A stretch of DNA of 32,500 nucleotides from Armadillidium nasatum (lineage: Eukaryota > Arthropoda > Malacostraca > Isopoda > Armadillidiidae). Of this stretch, positions 1-20,553 are shown in pieces. A program made the translations under genes and the position numbers. The stretch lies in assembly GCA_009176605.1 (NCBI GenBank), contig SEYY01019060.1:5001-37500 (forward strand). The letters are read 5' to 3'. The first letter of the stretch is position 1. The number at the start of each line of letters is the position of its first letter. The notes beneath the pieces were generated by a model that saw only the letters and a list, made by a program, of their open reading frames with translations, was not told the DNA's origin and searched no databases.

Positions 1-135
1 CATGGAGTAATAGAAGAATTAACCAATGAAATGGGCGAAAAGCACTACATATTCCTTAAGGATGTCGCCCACATACCTTCCTGCTCTTAAGTTTCCCTGT
101 CTAGTATACGCAACTCAGCGCGGACTTCCAAACTA
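1..135 (+). pseudogene. Possible copia-like polyprotein scrap
   Basis: The plus strand from base 1 reads as a short peptide containing a 'I-F-L-K-D-V-x-H-I-P' stretch, a stop, then 'SLSSIRN'. This resembles the region before the integrase of Ty1/copia polyproteins, where a phrase like 'hxDVLYVPxLxxNLLSV' is typical. Similarity is over about 30 residues only, the frame is broken by a stop near base 90, and the element would extend left of the window. No LTR, protease or RT motif is visible. A chance match is possible. Confidence 0.28.
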
Positions 136-829
136 ATAACGGCCCTTACCATCATACAGCCACCTCCGATAAGGGACCTTTGAAGAAATGTCACAAAGGG
201 TTCTCACAAAAACGTCTTCACACTCGCTGACGTTCGTCTGCTACTATTCATCAGTGAAGAGTATATTAATCCATTTCGGCATTGTTAAATTTCTGTATGC
301 TTGTACAACCCATATTTGAACACTCCATTCCCCTCCTGATACACCCTAGTGAGAGGAGTTTTTCCTGACTCGTACAGTCTTCGAACAGCATAGTCGGAAT
401 TGGGCAATGTCTGACTCTTCGGAGCATATTTCGTAGCAGAACTCATTTGGAAAGGATCTCACAGAATTGGAAGATAGAGAAATCTTGTCATTTCCTCACC
501 GAAATAACACTCTGGCGACCCTGTCCTTGTATTCTACGGTTGCTGCCAGTTTCCTTATAACCGGCTGAGGATCCGACACACTTGCTGATTGGTTAACCCT
601 CAATAGTTAAGTCACTTGCCTTTGGGGAGGTCTGTTTCCAATAGTGTGATAACCCTAAGAGCAAACTCCTCTTCTTTTACTATGTCTCAGTCCATTCTTC
701 AGGTACTCTAGGCAAAAGGAAGACAAAGAGTTTTCTATTCAGGTACTCTAGGCCAAATGAAAACAGAGTTTTCTATTTGGATTGGGTTCTGACCATGTTT
801 TCTCTGTCCCAATTTGAAATATCAGATAT
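136..829. other. Unassigned stretch, no gene seen
   Basis: About 700 bases of moderate GC content without a long open frame or a motif I recognise. It contains only the short tandem duplication at 698-776. It could be decayed retrotransposon sequence continuing from either neighbour, but nothing readable supports that. Confidence 0.5.
698..776. repeat. Two-copy 40-bp tandem duplication
   Basis: A 40-bp unit beginning TTCAGGTACTCTAGG starts at 698 and again at 738. The second copy differs by a few substitutions and a small length change. It is too small to be an element and looks like a local slippage or repair duplication. Confidence 0.8.
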
Positions 830-1430
830 TAGTTGCTCCAAGACCATCCTCCTTCCATCAATTAACTGCTCCGGAAATAGCAAAAGTTTGAGAGAAGAGT
901 TCAGCTTTAGCAGAAGGCAAAACTGTGCCATTAAAAAATAATATAGGAAGGGAGAGGAAGAAACAAAGAGTTGACAGAAAGGTCATAAGAAAAAGGAATC
1001 ACAAAAATTATTGCATTTAAGATGAAGAAATGGGTTTTTGGTGTTATGGAGAAAAGATTTTGCACGATTCCGGGATGAAATATAAGATGCATGAGTTTCT
1101 AGAGTTTAAAGACAACGAAAATCTATGAAGCCAGAATTCCTGCTACGAATAGCACGAGAACAGATAGAGTTAAACCAAGTTAGGTTTAGTTGAAGGTAAA
1201 GAAAATGGTATGTAAGCCTCTACGCCAGAGAGAATTACCTCCGTTATGCGCTTTGCACATTCCGAGGGACCCTTCCCACGAAAACAGTAATCTTTCCATG
1301 AAAAATCAGAGAAGTACAACCGCAAGTCAGACCATTTAGCAGCACTAAAGTGCCAGAAACGTCTCCTCGCCGAGGACGGTGTGCCCTTTTTGCAGAAGAT
1401 ATGAAGAGACAAAACAAAATACAAAGATAA
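830..1430 (-). pseudogene. LINE family 1 fragment, endonuclease-RT linker region
   Basis: Read on the minus strand, 1424 down to 1173 encodes 84 residues. The diagnostic part is 'KDYCFRGKGPSECAKRITEVILSGVEAYIP', which matches the segment between endonuclease and reverse transcriptase in a CR1/Jockey-like non-LTR family widespread in invertebrates. Further along, near 870-900, the minus strand reads 'KAELFSQTF'. The same phrases in the same order recur in the fragment at 11219-12480 (ITEVI at about 12460, KAELFSQTF at about 12170), so the two are copies of one family. Stops and frameshifts follow about base 1170. No endonuclease or RT catalytic motif survives here. Ends are approximate. Confidence 0.6.
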
Positions 1431-1480
1431 GAAATTGATCGGATGAACCCAGAGAAGGAAATAGTTTAGCAGTATAAGGA

Positions 1481-5894
<4,414 letters not shown>

Positions 5895-5995
5895 ATGGCG
5901 GTTTGTGGAGGGAAACAAAATGTTTTAGAGTACAAGGAGCAAGCGTAGTCCAATAAGGCTTCTGGACATGTTTGATCTCTGCCAAGTTTTTATAT

Positions 5996-6292
5996 TTTGC
6001 ATTGTACTAAATAATCTTTGAATAGTATTTTGAATGGCACTATTGAGCCACAGATATCTGCAGAGAATGTTTCTTATTTGTGAACACTGCCAATGGTGTC
6101 TTTTTCCCCACTTCTGCTACTCCCAATCTTTTAATTTTTTTTTTCCTATCTAGAGTTTGAAACGTAACAAACGTCACTGTAGAAATTGTTCGAAATTTAT
6201 TAATAAGAAAAACCTTTTTTCGTTTAAAATATTCCAACATTAAACCCATAATAAAAAAATCTTGAAGTGTCAAGTTGGAAGGCTCGCAAAAT
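5996..6292 (+). repeat. Dispersed repeat X, copy 1
   Basis: About 300 bp that recur in the same orientation at 31722-32018 with roughly 85% identity by eye. Shared landmarks include TAATCTTTGAATAGTATTTTGAAT, ATTGAGCCACA, GATATCTGCAGAG, TTCTGCTACTCCCAAT and a conserved end TGTCAAGTTGGAAG. No coding content or inverted ends were found, so the class of element is unknown. Its ends here are set by loss of similarity to the other copy. Confidence 0.85.
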
Positions 6293-6760
<468 letters not shown>

Positions 6761-7024
6761 TAGTAAAATGAAACATCTACTCCAAGGCGAAGTCTCAATC
6801 AAATTTTGTTGGTTTGGAATTTTGTACAAAAATTAGCATGAAAATGTTTTTACCAATATATTTTTGTAAAATTTCTCATCTTTTATTAAATTATTCAAAA
6901 TATCATCAATTTTCATTTCACCAGGGGACCGATTAAAATTATTAGTATTTTTATTATTATTATTACGTATTTATTATTAGCCAGGTAAAATTACTTTCTT
7001 AAGAGTATCATTCTTAATTCTGGG

Positions 7025-8784
7025 TATGAACCGACCTGGGCCCCGGCCCCGGCTAAAAATCAGGGAAAACCGGGGTTTTCCGGCCGGGGTTAAAATGGCA
7101 AAAGGGACAGTGAAGCTTCAAAAAAAAAAAAATTTTTTTTTTAATTTTCAGCCGATTCTGCTGAAATTTTCAGTGTATATAGATTTTTTTACCCGTAAGA
7201 AAAGTCCATTTCTAGCGTTTTTCCGAGTCTATTACGGTTAAAAAAAGTTTTTATTTATTTATTTTTTTTTTTTTTTGGAAATTTGACCCTTTTTCAAAAG
7301 AATGGCGGGGCCAAACCACTTTTTAAAATAAAATGAGCTGAAAGTTGGATTATTTATTTAAAATTCTATGGGCTACAAAAGCTTCTAATAGACTTTTGCT
7401 CCCAGAGTTATAGGAAAAATGTTATAAGCCAAAAACTGACCAACTATCGAAAAAAAATATTTTTGAAAAAAAATCCACCTTTTCAAACAAAATTTTTTAA
7501 AAAAATACAATTATAACATTTCTTATTTTTGTGGATGTATAAAGGAGGGGTGGGGCTACAAATTCCTCTATATACTTTATTCGATGCGATTCGTTGGTTT
7601 GGAGATATAGCCTTCAAAAAGGTCCATTTTTGACCAAATTTCAAAAATTTCGAAAGTTTGAGAGTCTATATTTCGTTTCAAACAAATAGCATTTAATAAT
7701 GCACTAAATAAATGTTGTTTCCCTGTCCCTCCTCTAAACAATATCCACAAATAAAAAATTAGTAGATAAATAATAATTTTTCCTCCAGAAGGGTACGATT
7801 TTTGCAATTTTTTTTCAAGTGCTTATAACTTTTTTTCTAGACGTGACATCAAAAATCTATTCCCACCAATCCAAGAAATTGGGGCTAAGATTATTCAGTT
7901 AAATTTTCAGCTCATGTGGACCAGTGGTTTTTACCCAGTTATTCATTTTCTTTCAACTTTGGGTCCAAATAACTTTCAAACCGTTATAAACTCAAAAAAA
8001 TGCTCGAAATCAACTCAGAACTTCGGGAAAAAATGCATAAACCTTGAAAATTTCAGCTCAGTCAGTCAAATAATAAAAAAAAATTCAAACAAAATAAAAG
8101 AAAATTAAGATTTTTTTCTTTTCTGTTTCTTTTGACCACTCCTTTTCCGCTAGTGAATGTTCATCTTTGTGTTTTGATTTTAGATACTCCATAAAGATTT
8201 GGTTGAAAATTTTTTTACTTGTGGCACCCGGAGGTTCTCTTCTAATTTTCTGACTGCAGATGTTACATTTAGCTATTTCGAGCCTATCCTGACACATTGT
8301 AAAGTACTCCAATACTGCAGAAGCTGATCTTTTAGCCATATTGACTGAAAGTATAAACAAAATAATAATTTTGAAATAATGTAGCTTATTGATACAAGTT
8401 TGATACATAGCAATAAAATAACAATGAAATGTATAAATACAGGTTATATTGATAATTTTATATTTTACATTTTTCAAACTTTACCTTAGGGTCTTACCTA
8501 GGTAAACCTATTGAATCACTATTATGAATTAGAAATTTTTTATTTTTTTTAATTTTTGAACTTTTTTTAAACTTTTACTATACAAAACTTTTTTTGAAAA
8601 ATTTTCGGAGAAAATGCATATAATCATTAATTTAAGTGAATGTTGGCTATTCTACTACTTCCTTACAATTAAATAAACCTCAATTAAATTTATATCTAAT
8701 TTTCTTAACCTAAAATTTCAGTGCTTTTGACCCTCTACAAATTTTAGGAAACCCCCCCCAAATTCCAGCCCCGGTCGGTCCCTA
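7025..8784 (+). mobile_element. hAT element A, 1760 bp, BED-finger type
   Basis: The ends are TATGAACCGACC (7025-7036) and GGTCGGTCCCTA (8773-8784), imperfect inverted repeats matching at 10 of 12 bases. The element is flanked by an exact 8-bp duplication ATTCTGGG (7017-7024 and 8785-8792), the hallmark length for hAT. GC-rich subterminal CCCCGG blocks contrast with a very AT-rich interior. The minus strand carries a BED zinc-finger frame (8085-8339) but no RNase-H-like catalytic core or dimerisation domain is readable, so it cannot move alone. Element B at 13035-14921 is a diverged copy in opposite orientation. Orientation '+' here is arbitrary; the BED frame is on the minus strand. Confidence 0.88.
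8085..8339 (-). CDS. BED zinc-finger protein fragment inside hAT A
   Basis: An 84-codon open frame starting at the ATG at 8337-8339. I chose it over the upstream ATG at 8477 because the matching frame in element B begins at this ATG (13477) and the upstream part is AT-rich and uncharacteristic. It reads 'MAKRSASAVLEYFT...AKCNICSQKI...YLKSKHKDEH'. Zinc ligands would be C25, C28, H57 and H61. The pattern (aromatic N-terminal motif, CxxC, HxxxH) is the BED finger, a DNA-binding domain at the N-terminus of many hAT transposases. The usual tryptophan after 'SAV' is leucine here (L10) but W in element B. The C-terminal tail is lysine-rich and stops in low-complexity DNA. Likely a transposase first exon left in a deleted element; host use is untested. 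Confidence 0.6.
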   Translation of the reverse strand: MAKRSASAVLEYFTMCQDRLEIAKCNICSQKIRREPPGATSKKIFNQIFMEYLKSKHKDEHSLAEKEWSKETEKKKILIFFYFV

Positions 8785-8792
8785 ATTCTGGG

Positions 8793-9199
8793 CTAAAGAG
8801 GCACCTTCCGGTAAGATTCTAAAACTCTCTATTGTCATTATTTTGGAAAGAAAATAGCAACTTTGCCGAAGTTATATCAATAACGTGATTTTTTTCTTCT
8901 CTATGCTGATGCAACGCAGAGTTGGGATCACCACACCTCAGACTATAGTCATTTGATAAATAGTCTTTTAAAATTATTAGTTTCTCCAAAATACACACCA
9001 TCACAATTCCTGCAACCTATTCTATAGACACTTGTATTCTCATTTCTATCCGACAAACGTGACTTAGATATAAATTTTCTTTTAAAGAGTATTATTTGGT
9101 CAAAAAAATATGGTTACTTTATCGTACAGTCTTCTACAATATTCAAAACTAATTCTTTGTTTTTTGCCAAACGTAAGATGTTATTTTAACCAATTTTCT
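8793..9199. other. Unassigned, no gene seen
   Basis: AT-rich spacer between hAT element A and the first CATCCG block. No frame of interest. Confidence 0.5.
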
Positions 9200-12480
<3,281 letters not shown>

Positions 12481-13026
12481 GATGAAAATTTTTCAAACAT
12501 TTATGAAGATGCAACAAAATTTCTGTATTTCGTTAATGAAGAAATTATCTTGCTTGGATTTCAGAATCAATGTAAAAAATTGACGTGGAGCAATACTCGA
12601 AAATGGAAATTACATTTCTTTATCTTGATGATTTTTCAAACCAGTTAGAGAGGAAGTTCGTGAGCAACAGATCTATGTTAGCAAATTATGTAAAGTCAAT
12701 TCCATCGATATTTATTAAAAATTTAACGATTTTGTAAATGAATTTGATATAAGCAGTCACATTGTGAACTTAAAAACTCAAACACCTAAAAAATTTTCAT
12801 CATATTCTCACAGTTCCTTAAATGAATGCACTTCGGATCTAGTCCCAAAGATTGTTATTTTAATAAAGATATTACATCTATCCCAAACTATATTCTAAGT
12901 AAGGATCCTAGCCTAAGGATCGCAATGCAGTTCTATAAGGGAAGAAGGACTAAACGGACTGGTTTTAAATGAGTTGTTCATGGAAGATGCGAAATAAAAG
13001 GCGAGAGACTGATCAACCATTTTGCT
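12481..13026. other. Unassigned, no gene seen
   Basis: About 550 bp of mixed sequence between the LINE and hAT element B. Short plus-strand frames exist but match no family I know. Confidence 0.45.
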
Positions 13027-13476
13027 ATTAAGAGTAGGGGCCGGGGTCGGGGTTCTTGCCGGGGTTGTCTAAAATTTGTAAAGAGGTCAAAAGCACTGAA
13101 ATTTTAGGTTAAGAAAATTAGATATAGTTTTAATTGAGATTTATTTAATTATAAGGAAGGAGTACAATAGTCAACATTCACTTAAATTAATGATTATATG
13201 AATTTTCTCCAAAAAAAATATTAGGAAATTACAGATTTTGTATAATAAAAGTTTGAAAAACACAAAAAAAAATTTTATTTTTATTTCTTATTCACAAGTT
13301 ATTCAACAAGTTTACTTAGGTAAGACCCTAAGTAAAAGTATGAAAAAATGTAAGATGAAATTATCAATATAACCTGTATTTATTCATATCATTGTCCTTT
13401 TATTGCTATGTGTCAAACTTGTATCATTTAGCTACATTATTTCAAAATTATTATTTTGTTTATACTTTCTGTCAAT

Positions 13477-13720
13477 ATGGCTAAAAGATCAGCTTCAGCA
13501 GTATGGGAGTACTTTACAATGTTTCAGGAAAGGCTCGAAATAGCTAAATGTAACATCTGCAGTCAGAAAATTAGAAGAGAACCTCCGGGTGCCACAAGTA
13601 AAAAATTTTCAACCAAATCTTTATGGAGTATCTAAAATCAAAACACAAAGATGATCATTCAATAGCAGAAAAGGAGCGGTCAAAAGAAACAGAAAAGAAA
13701 AAGAAAATATTTAAAAAAAC
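13477..13720 (+). pseudogene. BED zinc-finger remnant inside hAT B
   Basis: From the ATG at 13477 the frame encodes 52 residues, 'MAKRSASAVWEYFT...AKCNICSQKI...', then hits TAA at 13633-13635. The CxxC pair and the canonical BED tryptophan ('AVWEYF') are kept. The HxxxH half ('KSKHKDDH', about 13636-13660) lies in another frame. Element A has seven A's after the AGT serine codon where B has six, and this changes which frame continues. B is closer to the BED consensus on the N-terminal side, A on the C-terminal side. Neither copy alone is a clean BED protein. Confidence 0.65.
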
Positions 13721-14128
13721 GAAAAAAAATCTTAATTTTCTTATATTTTGTTTGAAAATTATTATTATTATTATTTGACTGATTGAGCTAAAATTTTCAG
13801 AGTATATGCATTTTTTCCCGAAGTTCTGAGTTGATTTCGAGCATTTTTCTGGGTTTATAAATAGCCGTTTGAAAGTTAAATAACTTTCAAATCGCTTTTT
13901 ATAGACTCAGAAAAATGCTCCAAATCAACTCAGAACTTCGGGAAAAAATGCATATACCCTGAAAATATCAGTTGAAAAAAATGAATAGCGGGGTCAAACC
14001 ATTGGTCTACATGAGCTGAAGATTTAACTGAATAATTTTAGTCCCAATTTCTTGCAATAGTGGGGGACAGATTTTTGATATCACGTTTTTAATTTAAAAA
14101 AAAAAAAATTTGTACCCTTCCCGAGAAA

Positions 14129-14133
<5 letters not shown>

Positions 14134-14196
<63 letters not shown>
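14134..14196. repeat. A35-T28 palindromic homopolymer
   Basis: Thirty-five A's immediately followed by 28 T's, a self-complementary tract able to form a cruciform or hairpin, within hAT element B. The corresponding place in element A has much shorter A and T runs. Such a tract is prone to assembly error. Confidence 0.9.
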
Positions 14197-14197
<1 letters not shown>

Positions 14198-14943
14198 TTT
14201 TTGGATATTGTTTAGAGGAGGGACAGAGAAACAACTTTTATTTAGTGCATTATTAAATACTCTTTGTTTGAAGCGATATATATATAGTCCCTCAAACTTT
14301 GGGAATTTTTGAAATTTGGTCAAAAATGGACATTTTTGAGAGGCTATATCTCGAAATCAAGGAATTGCATCGAATAAAGTATAGAGAGGAATTTGTAGCA
14401 CCATCCCTCCTCTATACACCTATCAAAAATAAGAAATGTTATAGTTGTAGTTTTTCGTATTTTTTTTTCTCCGAAAAGGTGTATTTTTTTTTCGATAGTT
14501 ATTCAGTTCTTCGCTTATAACATTTTTCCTAAAACTCTGGGAACAAAAGTCTGTTAGAAGCTTATGTATATCATAAAATATTGGAATATATAGTCTAAAT
14601 TTCAGGTCATTCCAAAAAAGTGATTTGGTTCCGCCATTCATTTGAAAAAGCGTCAAATTACCAAAAAAAAAAACATTTTTAACAGTTATAGGCTCAGAAA
14701 AAACGCTAGAAATGGACTTTTTTTTTCACAGGGGGGAAAAAACTATATACACTGAAAATTTCAGGAGAATCGGCTGAAAATTTTTTTAAAAAAAAAATTG
14801 AAATTGGACTGTCCCCTTAAGTATAATTTGCCATTTTAACCCCGGCAGGCAAAGCCCGGTTTTCCCTGATTTTTTAGCCGTGGTTTGTCGGGGCCGGGGC
14901 CGGGGCCCCGGTCAGTTCATAATTAAGAGAGCAAGAAGAAGAG

Positions 14944-15334
<391 letters not shown>

Positions 15335-15408
<74 letters not shown>

Positions 15409-15530
15409 AATCCTACCTTATGGTCATTGAACTATTCAAGAAGGGGAACTTTATAAGAAATTTCCTGAGGAATCGAACCAACGCCTTGAAGCATGTATCA
15501 ATCTACCGTTGTACCACGGTCATAACAACA
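15335..15530 (-). mobile_element. tRNA-derived SINE with (TAA)n tail
   Basis: The minus strand begins near 15525 with GACCGTGGTACAACGGTAGA, which contains a Pol III A-box (TGGTACAACGG). About 30 bp on it has a perfect B-box GGTTCGATTCC (about 15470-15480). After a body of about 65 bp it ends in TTTTAATAATAA..., the array at 15335-15407. This order (A-box, B-box, short body, simple-repeat tail) is a SINE. It makes the ATT array on the plus strand a retroposition tail, not a random microsatellite. A partner LINE cannot be named. Confidence 0.72.
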
Positions 15531-15822
15531 GAAATTATTTTAAATTTACTTTTATACTTTTAGATGTTCTTTCTTCAGGATGTCACTAAAATCCGGCAGG
15601 ATATTTTTTTTGGATTTCATCCTATTCTGAAAGATGTTTACCTATTTACAGGGTGTCCACTAGCTTTTGTCCCCAGATATCTGTAAGCGCATATCTTGGG
15701 TCGAGAGCGTGTGGAACGCTCTGTAAATCTTTCGTACTTATTTATTTTTTAAATTATTCTTCTATCAATTAATCCCATTCTTCTACAATTAGATTTATCT
15801 CATCTAATTTTATTTTACATTA
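15531..15822. other. Unassigned; lone mariner-like end
   Basis: TTACAGGGTGTCCACTAG (about 15648-15665) resembles a mariner-family terminal repeat (TA-CAGGGTGT...). No matching inverted copy was found within the next 500 bp, so only an end, or a chance match, can be claimed. Confidence 0.35.
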
Positions 15823-16080
15823 TTTTATCATATTCTAAATTTTACTATCTTATTTTATACTATATTTTATCTTATTTTATATTTTATCTTATTATATCTT
15901 ATATTATTCTGTATTATTTTATTTAATTCTATAATGTATTATTTTATCATATTCTAAATTTTACTATCTTATTTTATACTATATTTTATCTTATTCTATC
16001 ATATATTATTCTGTATTAATTTATTTAATTCTATAATGTATAATTTTATCATATTCTAAATTTTAACTTATTTTATTCTG
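15823..16080. repeat. Cryptic TATCTTATTTTA satellite, three ~100-120-bp units
   Basis: A long unit starting TTTTATCATATTCTAAATTT occurs at 15823, 15942 and 16044 (spacings about 119 and 102 bp). Each unit is itself built of degenerate TATTTTA/TATCTTA words. It is a higher-order tandem repeat in extremely AT-rich DNA. Confidence 0.8.
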
Positions 16081-16264
16081 CATTATCTTATGCTATCTTA
16101 TTCTTATCTTATTCCGTTTTCCGTTTTACCGGATGTGACTATCTTTTGTGTAATTTGAAATTCACTGAATTTTAAGTTTCTTATTCAATAAAAACAAAAG
16201 AAATGAAATAATTAATTATTATTATTATTATATAAATTGTAGTTATAAAAATTAATTGTAATTG

Positions 16265-17699
16265 CCTTTTCGAGTAAAAAATGTGATAACTTGAGCTTCC
16301 CAAACCACAAATACAAGTTCGTGGCTGACATCATTTCCACCACACTAGCTCACTTATTCAATGTTTCAATCCTTTTAGGTGTTTTTCCCTCTGTCTTTAA
16401 AATTCCCCTAGTGCCTCCTATTTTAAGAAAGACGAATCCTCCCTCACTAAAAACTACAGATCAATATTCATTACACACACGATTAGCAAAATATTCGAAA
16501 AAAAGTAATATTTGAGCATCTGACCGAATATTTCACCTCAAACTTATTACTTAGTGATTCCCAGTTCGGGTTCAGAAAAGGACGTTCAACTTTGGACGCG
16601 CTTATCTGTCTGATCGAAACACTTTAAAAAAAAAAACTTAGAAAATAAAGACTTCTTCTCCCTTCCGTTACTAGACTTCAAAACTTTTCACACAATAGAC
16701 CATGATATCTTATTAACCAAACTAAATAGACTGGGTTTCGATGGCTTAAACTTACAGTGGTTTGAAACTTACCTCCAGAGGTAAACAACAGCACGTAAAG
16801 TTGGGTGATACACTTTCTAACACACAAAAAATAAAAAAAAGGAGTTCATACTTGCACCACTTCTATTTTAAATATATACAAACGACTTAATAAACTCACA
16901 CAACTCTTTATTTTTCTCGTTCGCAGATGATATATCTATATTGATCAATAACAAGAACCCCGAAACACTCTCCAAAAAAGTTGAAAGCTCTGTTAACAAA
17001 CATCACGAGATGGGTCGACTCAATTAAACTATCATTAAACATACAAAAAAACCTCCTACATCATAATAAAGCAACGAAAACGAAGAAAATAATTTTAAAA
17101 TTAAACTAAAAAATATTGAGTTAACCTGAACAAACACCGCAAGAATCTTGGGAGTCATAATAGATGACAAACTAACATAAACACATTAGTAAATAAACTC
17201 CCAAAGTATATGTACATCCTTGTAAAATTGGCAAAATTCATTCCACTGTATGTTCTGTGCAAAATATATTTTGCACACATTCACCCACACATACTTTAGT
17301 CTCTCCTGTATATGGAACAACGCCCAAAACAAACACACATCAAATCATAACAATGCAAAAACGAATCATTAGGCTTCTCAGTGGAAAGAGATTTTTATAG
17401 TCATACACCACCTTTATTCAAAAAAACTTAACATATTGCAATTTGATCATCTTCTAAACCTCTCCCTAATAATGGAAATACACAAAGTAATAAACAATAA
17501 CATGCGAATTTCTAAAAAAGAACATTAAAACCGAGAGGAATAATCTTACGAAGTAACACCAACATAAAAACCCTTTTCTACAGACTTACTACAGCACGAC
17601 AAGCAGTAAGCTACACCTCCACCATACTATATAATAACCTCCCAGACGATCAACAAAATCATATGCACGAAAAGTTTAAAAATGTACAAAATTCGCATT

Positions 17700-17700
<1 letters not shown>
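16265..17700 (+). pseudogene. LINE family 3 (CR1/L2-like) RT and C-terminal domain
   Basis: A third non-LTR family on the plus strand, broken by numerous frameshifts but readable for 1.4 kb. It shows 'KFVADIISTTLAHLFNVSILLGVFPSVFK' (16309-16400), 'FEHLTEYFTSNLLLSDSQFGFRKGRSTLDALICLIET' (about 16510-16622), 'LLDFKTFHTIDHDILLTKLNRLGFDGL' (about 16668-16750, RT catalytic region A) and 'IYTNDLINSHNSLFFSFADDISILI' with FADD at 16920-16931. Downstream come 'ARILGVIIDDKLT' (about 17140) and 'YNNLPD' (about 17632) of the C-terminal part. The endonuclease half is absent, as in 5'-truncated LINEs. It ends in an ATT-rich tract, plausibly its original tail. Confidence 0.8.
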
Positions 17701-18655
<955 letters not shown>

Positions 18656-18694
18656 ATTGGGGCTCAAAGGAAACCACAGGGTTTGAAAACTGAG

Positions 18695-18764
<70 letters not shown>
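18695..18764. repeat. (ATT)n array
   Basis: About 23 uninterrupted units. Confidence 0.97.
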
Positions 18765-19003
18765 GATAAGTATTTTACTGTTTTTATATTTTTTTCTTAA
18801 ATAAAAGTTCACATGTAATGGACATTGCTCTTAATCAAGGAAAAGAACTTCTCTAGAAAACTTCCTTTGTAGCAATCGATCCTAGATGATAGCTCGAAAC
18901 ATCACCATATGCGTTGCTGTACTTCCTTTTTACCTGTAAATTAATTAGCTTTTTTAAACGACTTCGTTTTTATAGGTAATACCTTGAGTGGTTTCTATAA
19001 CCT
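18765..19003. other. Unassigned, no gene seen
   Basis: Ordinary sequence between an ATT array and the 3' end of the SINE at 19004-19306. Confidence 0.5.
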
Positions 19004-19306
19004 TATTAAATAAATAATAATCACCTTCCCCCAGGTAGGACTAAGTCCTGTCAGTGGGATCTTTCGAGGAAGATCCCTGGGTTTCAAGGGCCCACGGCGG
19101 ATACCGCTGGCTGGGCCAGACCTATCGCCGGAGATTATTCCCATTAGTGGCAAGAGCACTCCACTGATGTACTCGTTTAACGACTGAGTCATTCGGAACT
19201 ATGCGCAAGGAGAAATCGCTCACATTTCCCGCTCCGGCCAGGCCTCGAACCCTGGACCTCTCGATTGCTATCACGAGTGCTCGATCGACTGAGCTACGGA
19301 GCCGCT
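19004..19306 (-). mobile_element. tRNA-derived SINE, ~300 bp, GC-rich
   Basis: The minus strand starts AGCGGCTCCGTAGCTCAGTC at 19306. A tRNA-like head of about 72 nt follows: acceptor GGCTCCG against CGGAGCG (six of seven pairs), D-stem GCTC/GAGC, A-box TAGCTCAGTCGATCGAG, and B-box GGTTCGAGGCC with its CAGG/CCTG T-stem. The anticodon stem is weak (CTCG/CGAG around a 10-nt loop), so it is not a working tRNA gene. A body of about 220 bp of markedly higher GC than its surroundings ends in ATTATTATTTATTTAATAA. The body does not match a SINE core I can name. Confidence 0.78.
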
Positions 19307-19317
19307 AAAAAAAAAAA

Positions 19318-19409
<92 letters not shown>
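19307..19409. repeat. A12 plus (ATT)n array
   Basis: Twelve A's then about 30 ATT units, directly on the 5' side of the minus-strand SINE head. It is the last array with ATT polarity on the plus strand. Confidence 0.97.
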
Positions 19410-19479
19410 ACTCCGTCTGGAATGAATTTCCATCTAACAGCAACTCGGTATTCTCATTCACATGTGTGAAATTTTCTCA

Positions 19480-19605
19480 TAAATTTAATAATAACAATAA
19501 TAACAAAAAATTGTAAGCAATCATAATAATTATAAAAAAATAAAAATATATAAATAATGGTAATAATATAAATAATAATTATAACAATATATAAAAAGTA
19601 ATAAT

Positions 19606-19640
<35 letters not shown>

Positions 19641-19706
19641 TAATTTCAAATCTCAATTTCTCAAAATTTGATTTGGAGAGAATACATTTACAGGTTTTTA
19701 ATTGTA

Positions 19707-19765
<59 letters not shown>

Positions 19766-20054
19766 GTAATAATAATGTTACTAATAAAGCAACAAAAACC
19801 GTAGTAAAGTTAATGGTAGTATTAATAATACTTGTTACAATATTAACCTTGATAATGATATTTACCATAATAAAAAATAATAATATAATAATTTATAATA
19901 ATAAAATAAATTTATAATAATAATGATAATAAAACAATTATGATATTTATAATGAAAGTAATAATAATATGGAATGAATTAAAAAAATAAGATTAGCAAT
20001 AATAGTAGTACTAATAATATGCTACTACAACACACCACTGAAACTACAATAATG

Positions 20055-20104
<50 letters not shown>

Positions 20105-20167
20105 GAAAATTTGATAATAATAAAAAATTAATAATAATAAATTATAAATAATAATAATTAAGAAAAT

Positions 20168-20235
<68 letters not shown>

Positions 20236-20290
20236 TTAATAATTTTTAATTTTTTAATAGGAATAAACAATTTAAGTAATTACAATATTT
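19480..20290. repeat. AAT-rich zone with four (AAT)n arrays
   Basis: Arrays at about 19610-19636, 19708-19778, 20054-20103 and 20169-20235, joined by AAT-rich degenerate DNA. Polarity is the reverse of the ATT zone at 17700-19409. A block at about 19985-20035 (AGATTAGCAATAATAGTAGTACT) is, reversed, similar to the TACTACTACTGCTATCATTCTT block at about 18000 and 18110, which suggests an old imperfect inverted repeat centred near 19.0-19.4 kb. Confidence 0.8.
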
Positions 20291-20417
20291 TAAATAATTT
20301 GGTTATAAAAGTAAAATAAATATTTTTTTAATATATATTAAAGAATGCCAATAAAAAAATCAATATATTTTACAAGCTACGCAAAAAGTACTTACTTTGG
20401 AGCTTGTGCTTGTGATG

Positions 20418-20444
20418 GTGTGTGTTTGTGTGTGTGAGAGAGAG

Positions 20445-20489
<45 letters not shown>

Positions 20490-20507
20490 AGAGTGTGTGT
20501 GAGAGAG

Positions 20508-20553
<46 letters not shown>

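Larger units (their letters stand above)
13035..14921 (-). mobile_element. hAT element B, 1887 bp, inverted relative to A
   Basis: It begins TAGGGGCCGGGG (13035) and ends with CCCCGGTCAGTTCATA (14921). It is flanked by the exact 8-bp duplication ATTAAGAG (13027-13034 and 14922-14929). Its reverse complement aligns with element A from end to end: GC-rich ends, the BED segment, and internal phrases such as TTTTTCCTATAACTCTGGGAGCAAAAG-like and AACCTAAAATTTCAGTGC-like stretches. Separate target duplications show A and B inserted independently and are not a segmental duplication. It includes an A35T28 palindrome and a frameshifted BED frame. Confidence 0.88.

Noticed and set aside
15648-15665. Full mariner MITE beginning at TTACAGGGTGTCC
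   Set aside because: No matching inverted end was found downstream; kept only as a note on the unassigned stretch.
19233-19306. Functional tRNA gene on the minus strand
   Set aside because: Anticodon stem is weak with an oversized loop, the acceptor has a mismatch, and it continues into a SINE body.
19265-19516. Poly-leucine protein at 19265-19516
   Set aside because: Translation of (ATT)n next to the SINE head.
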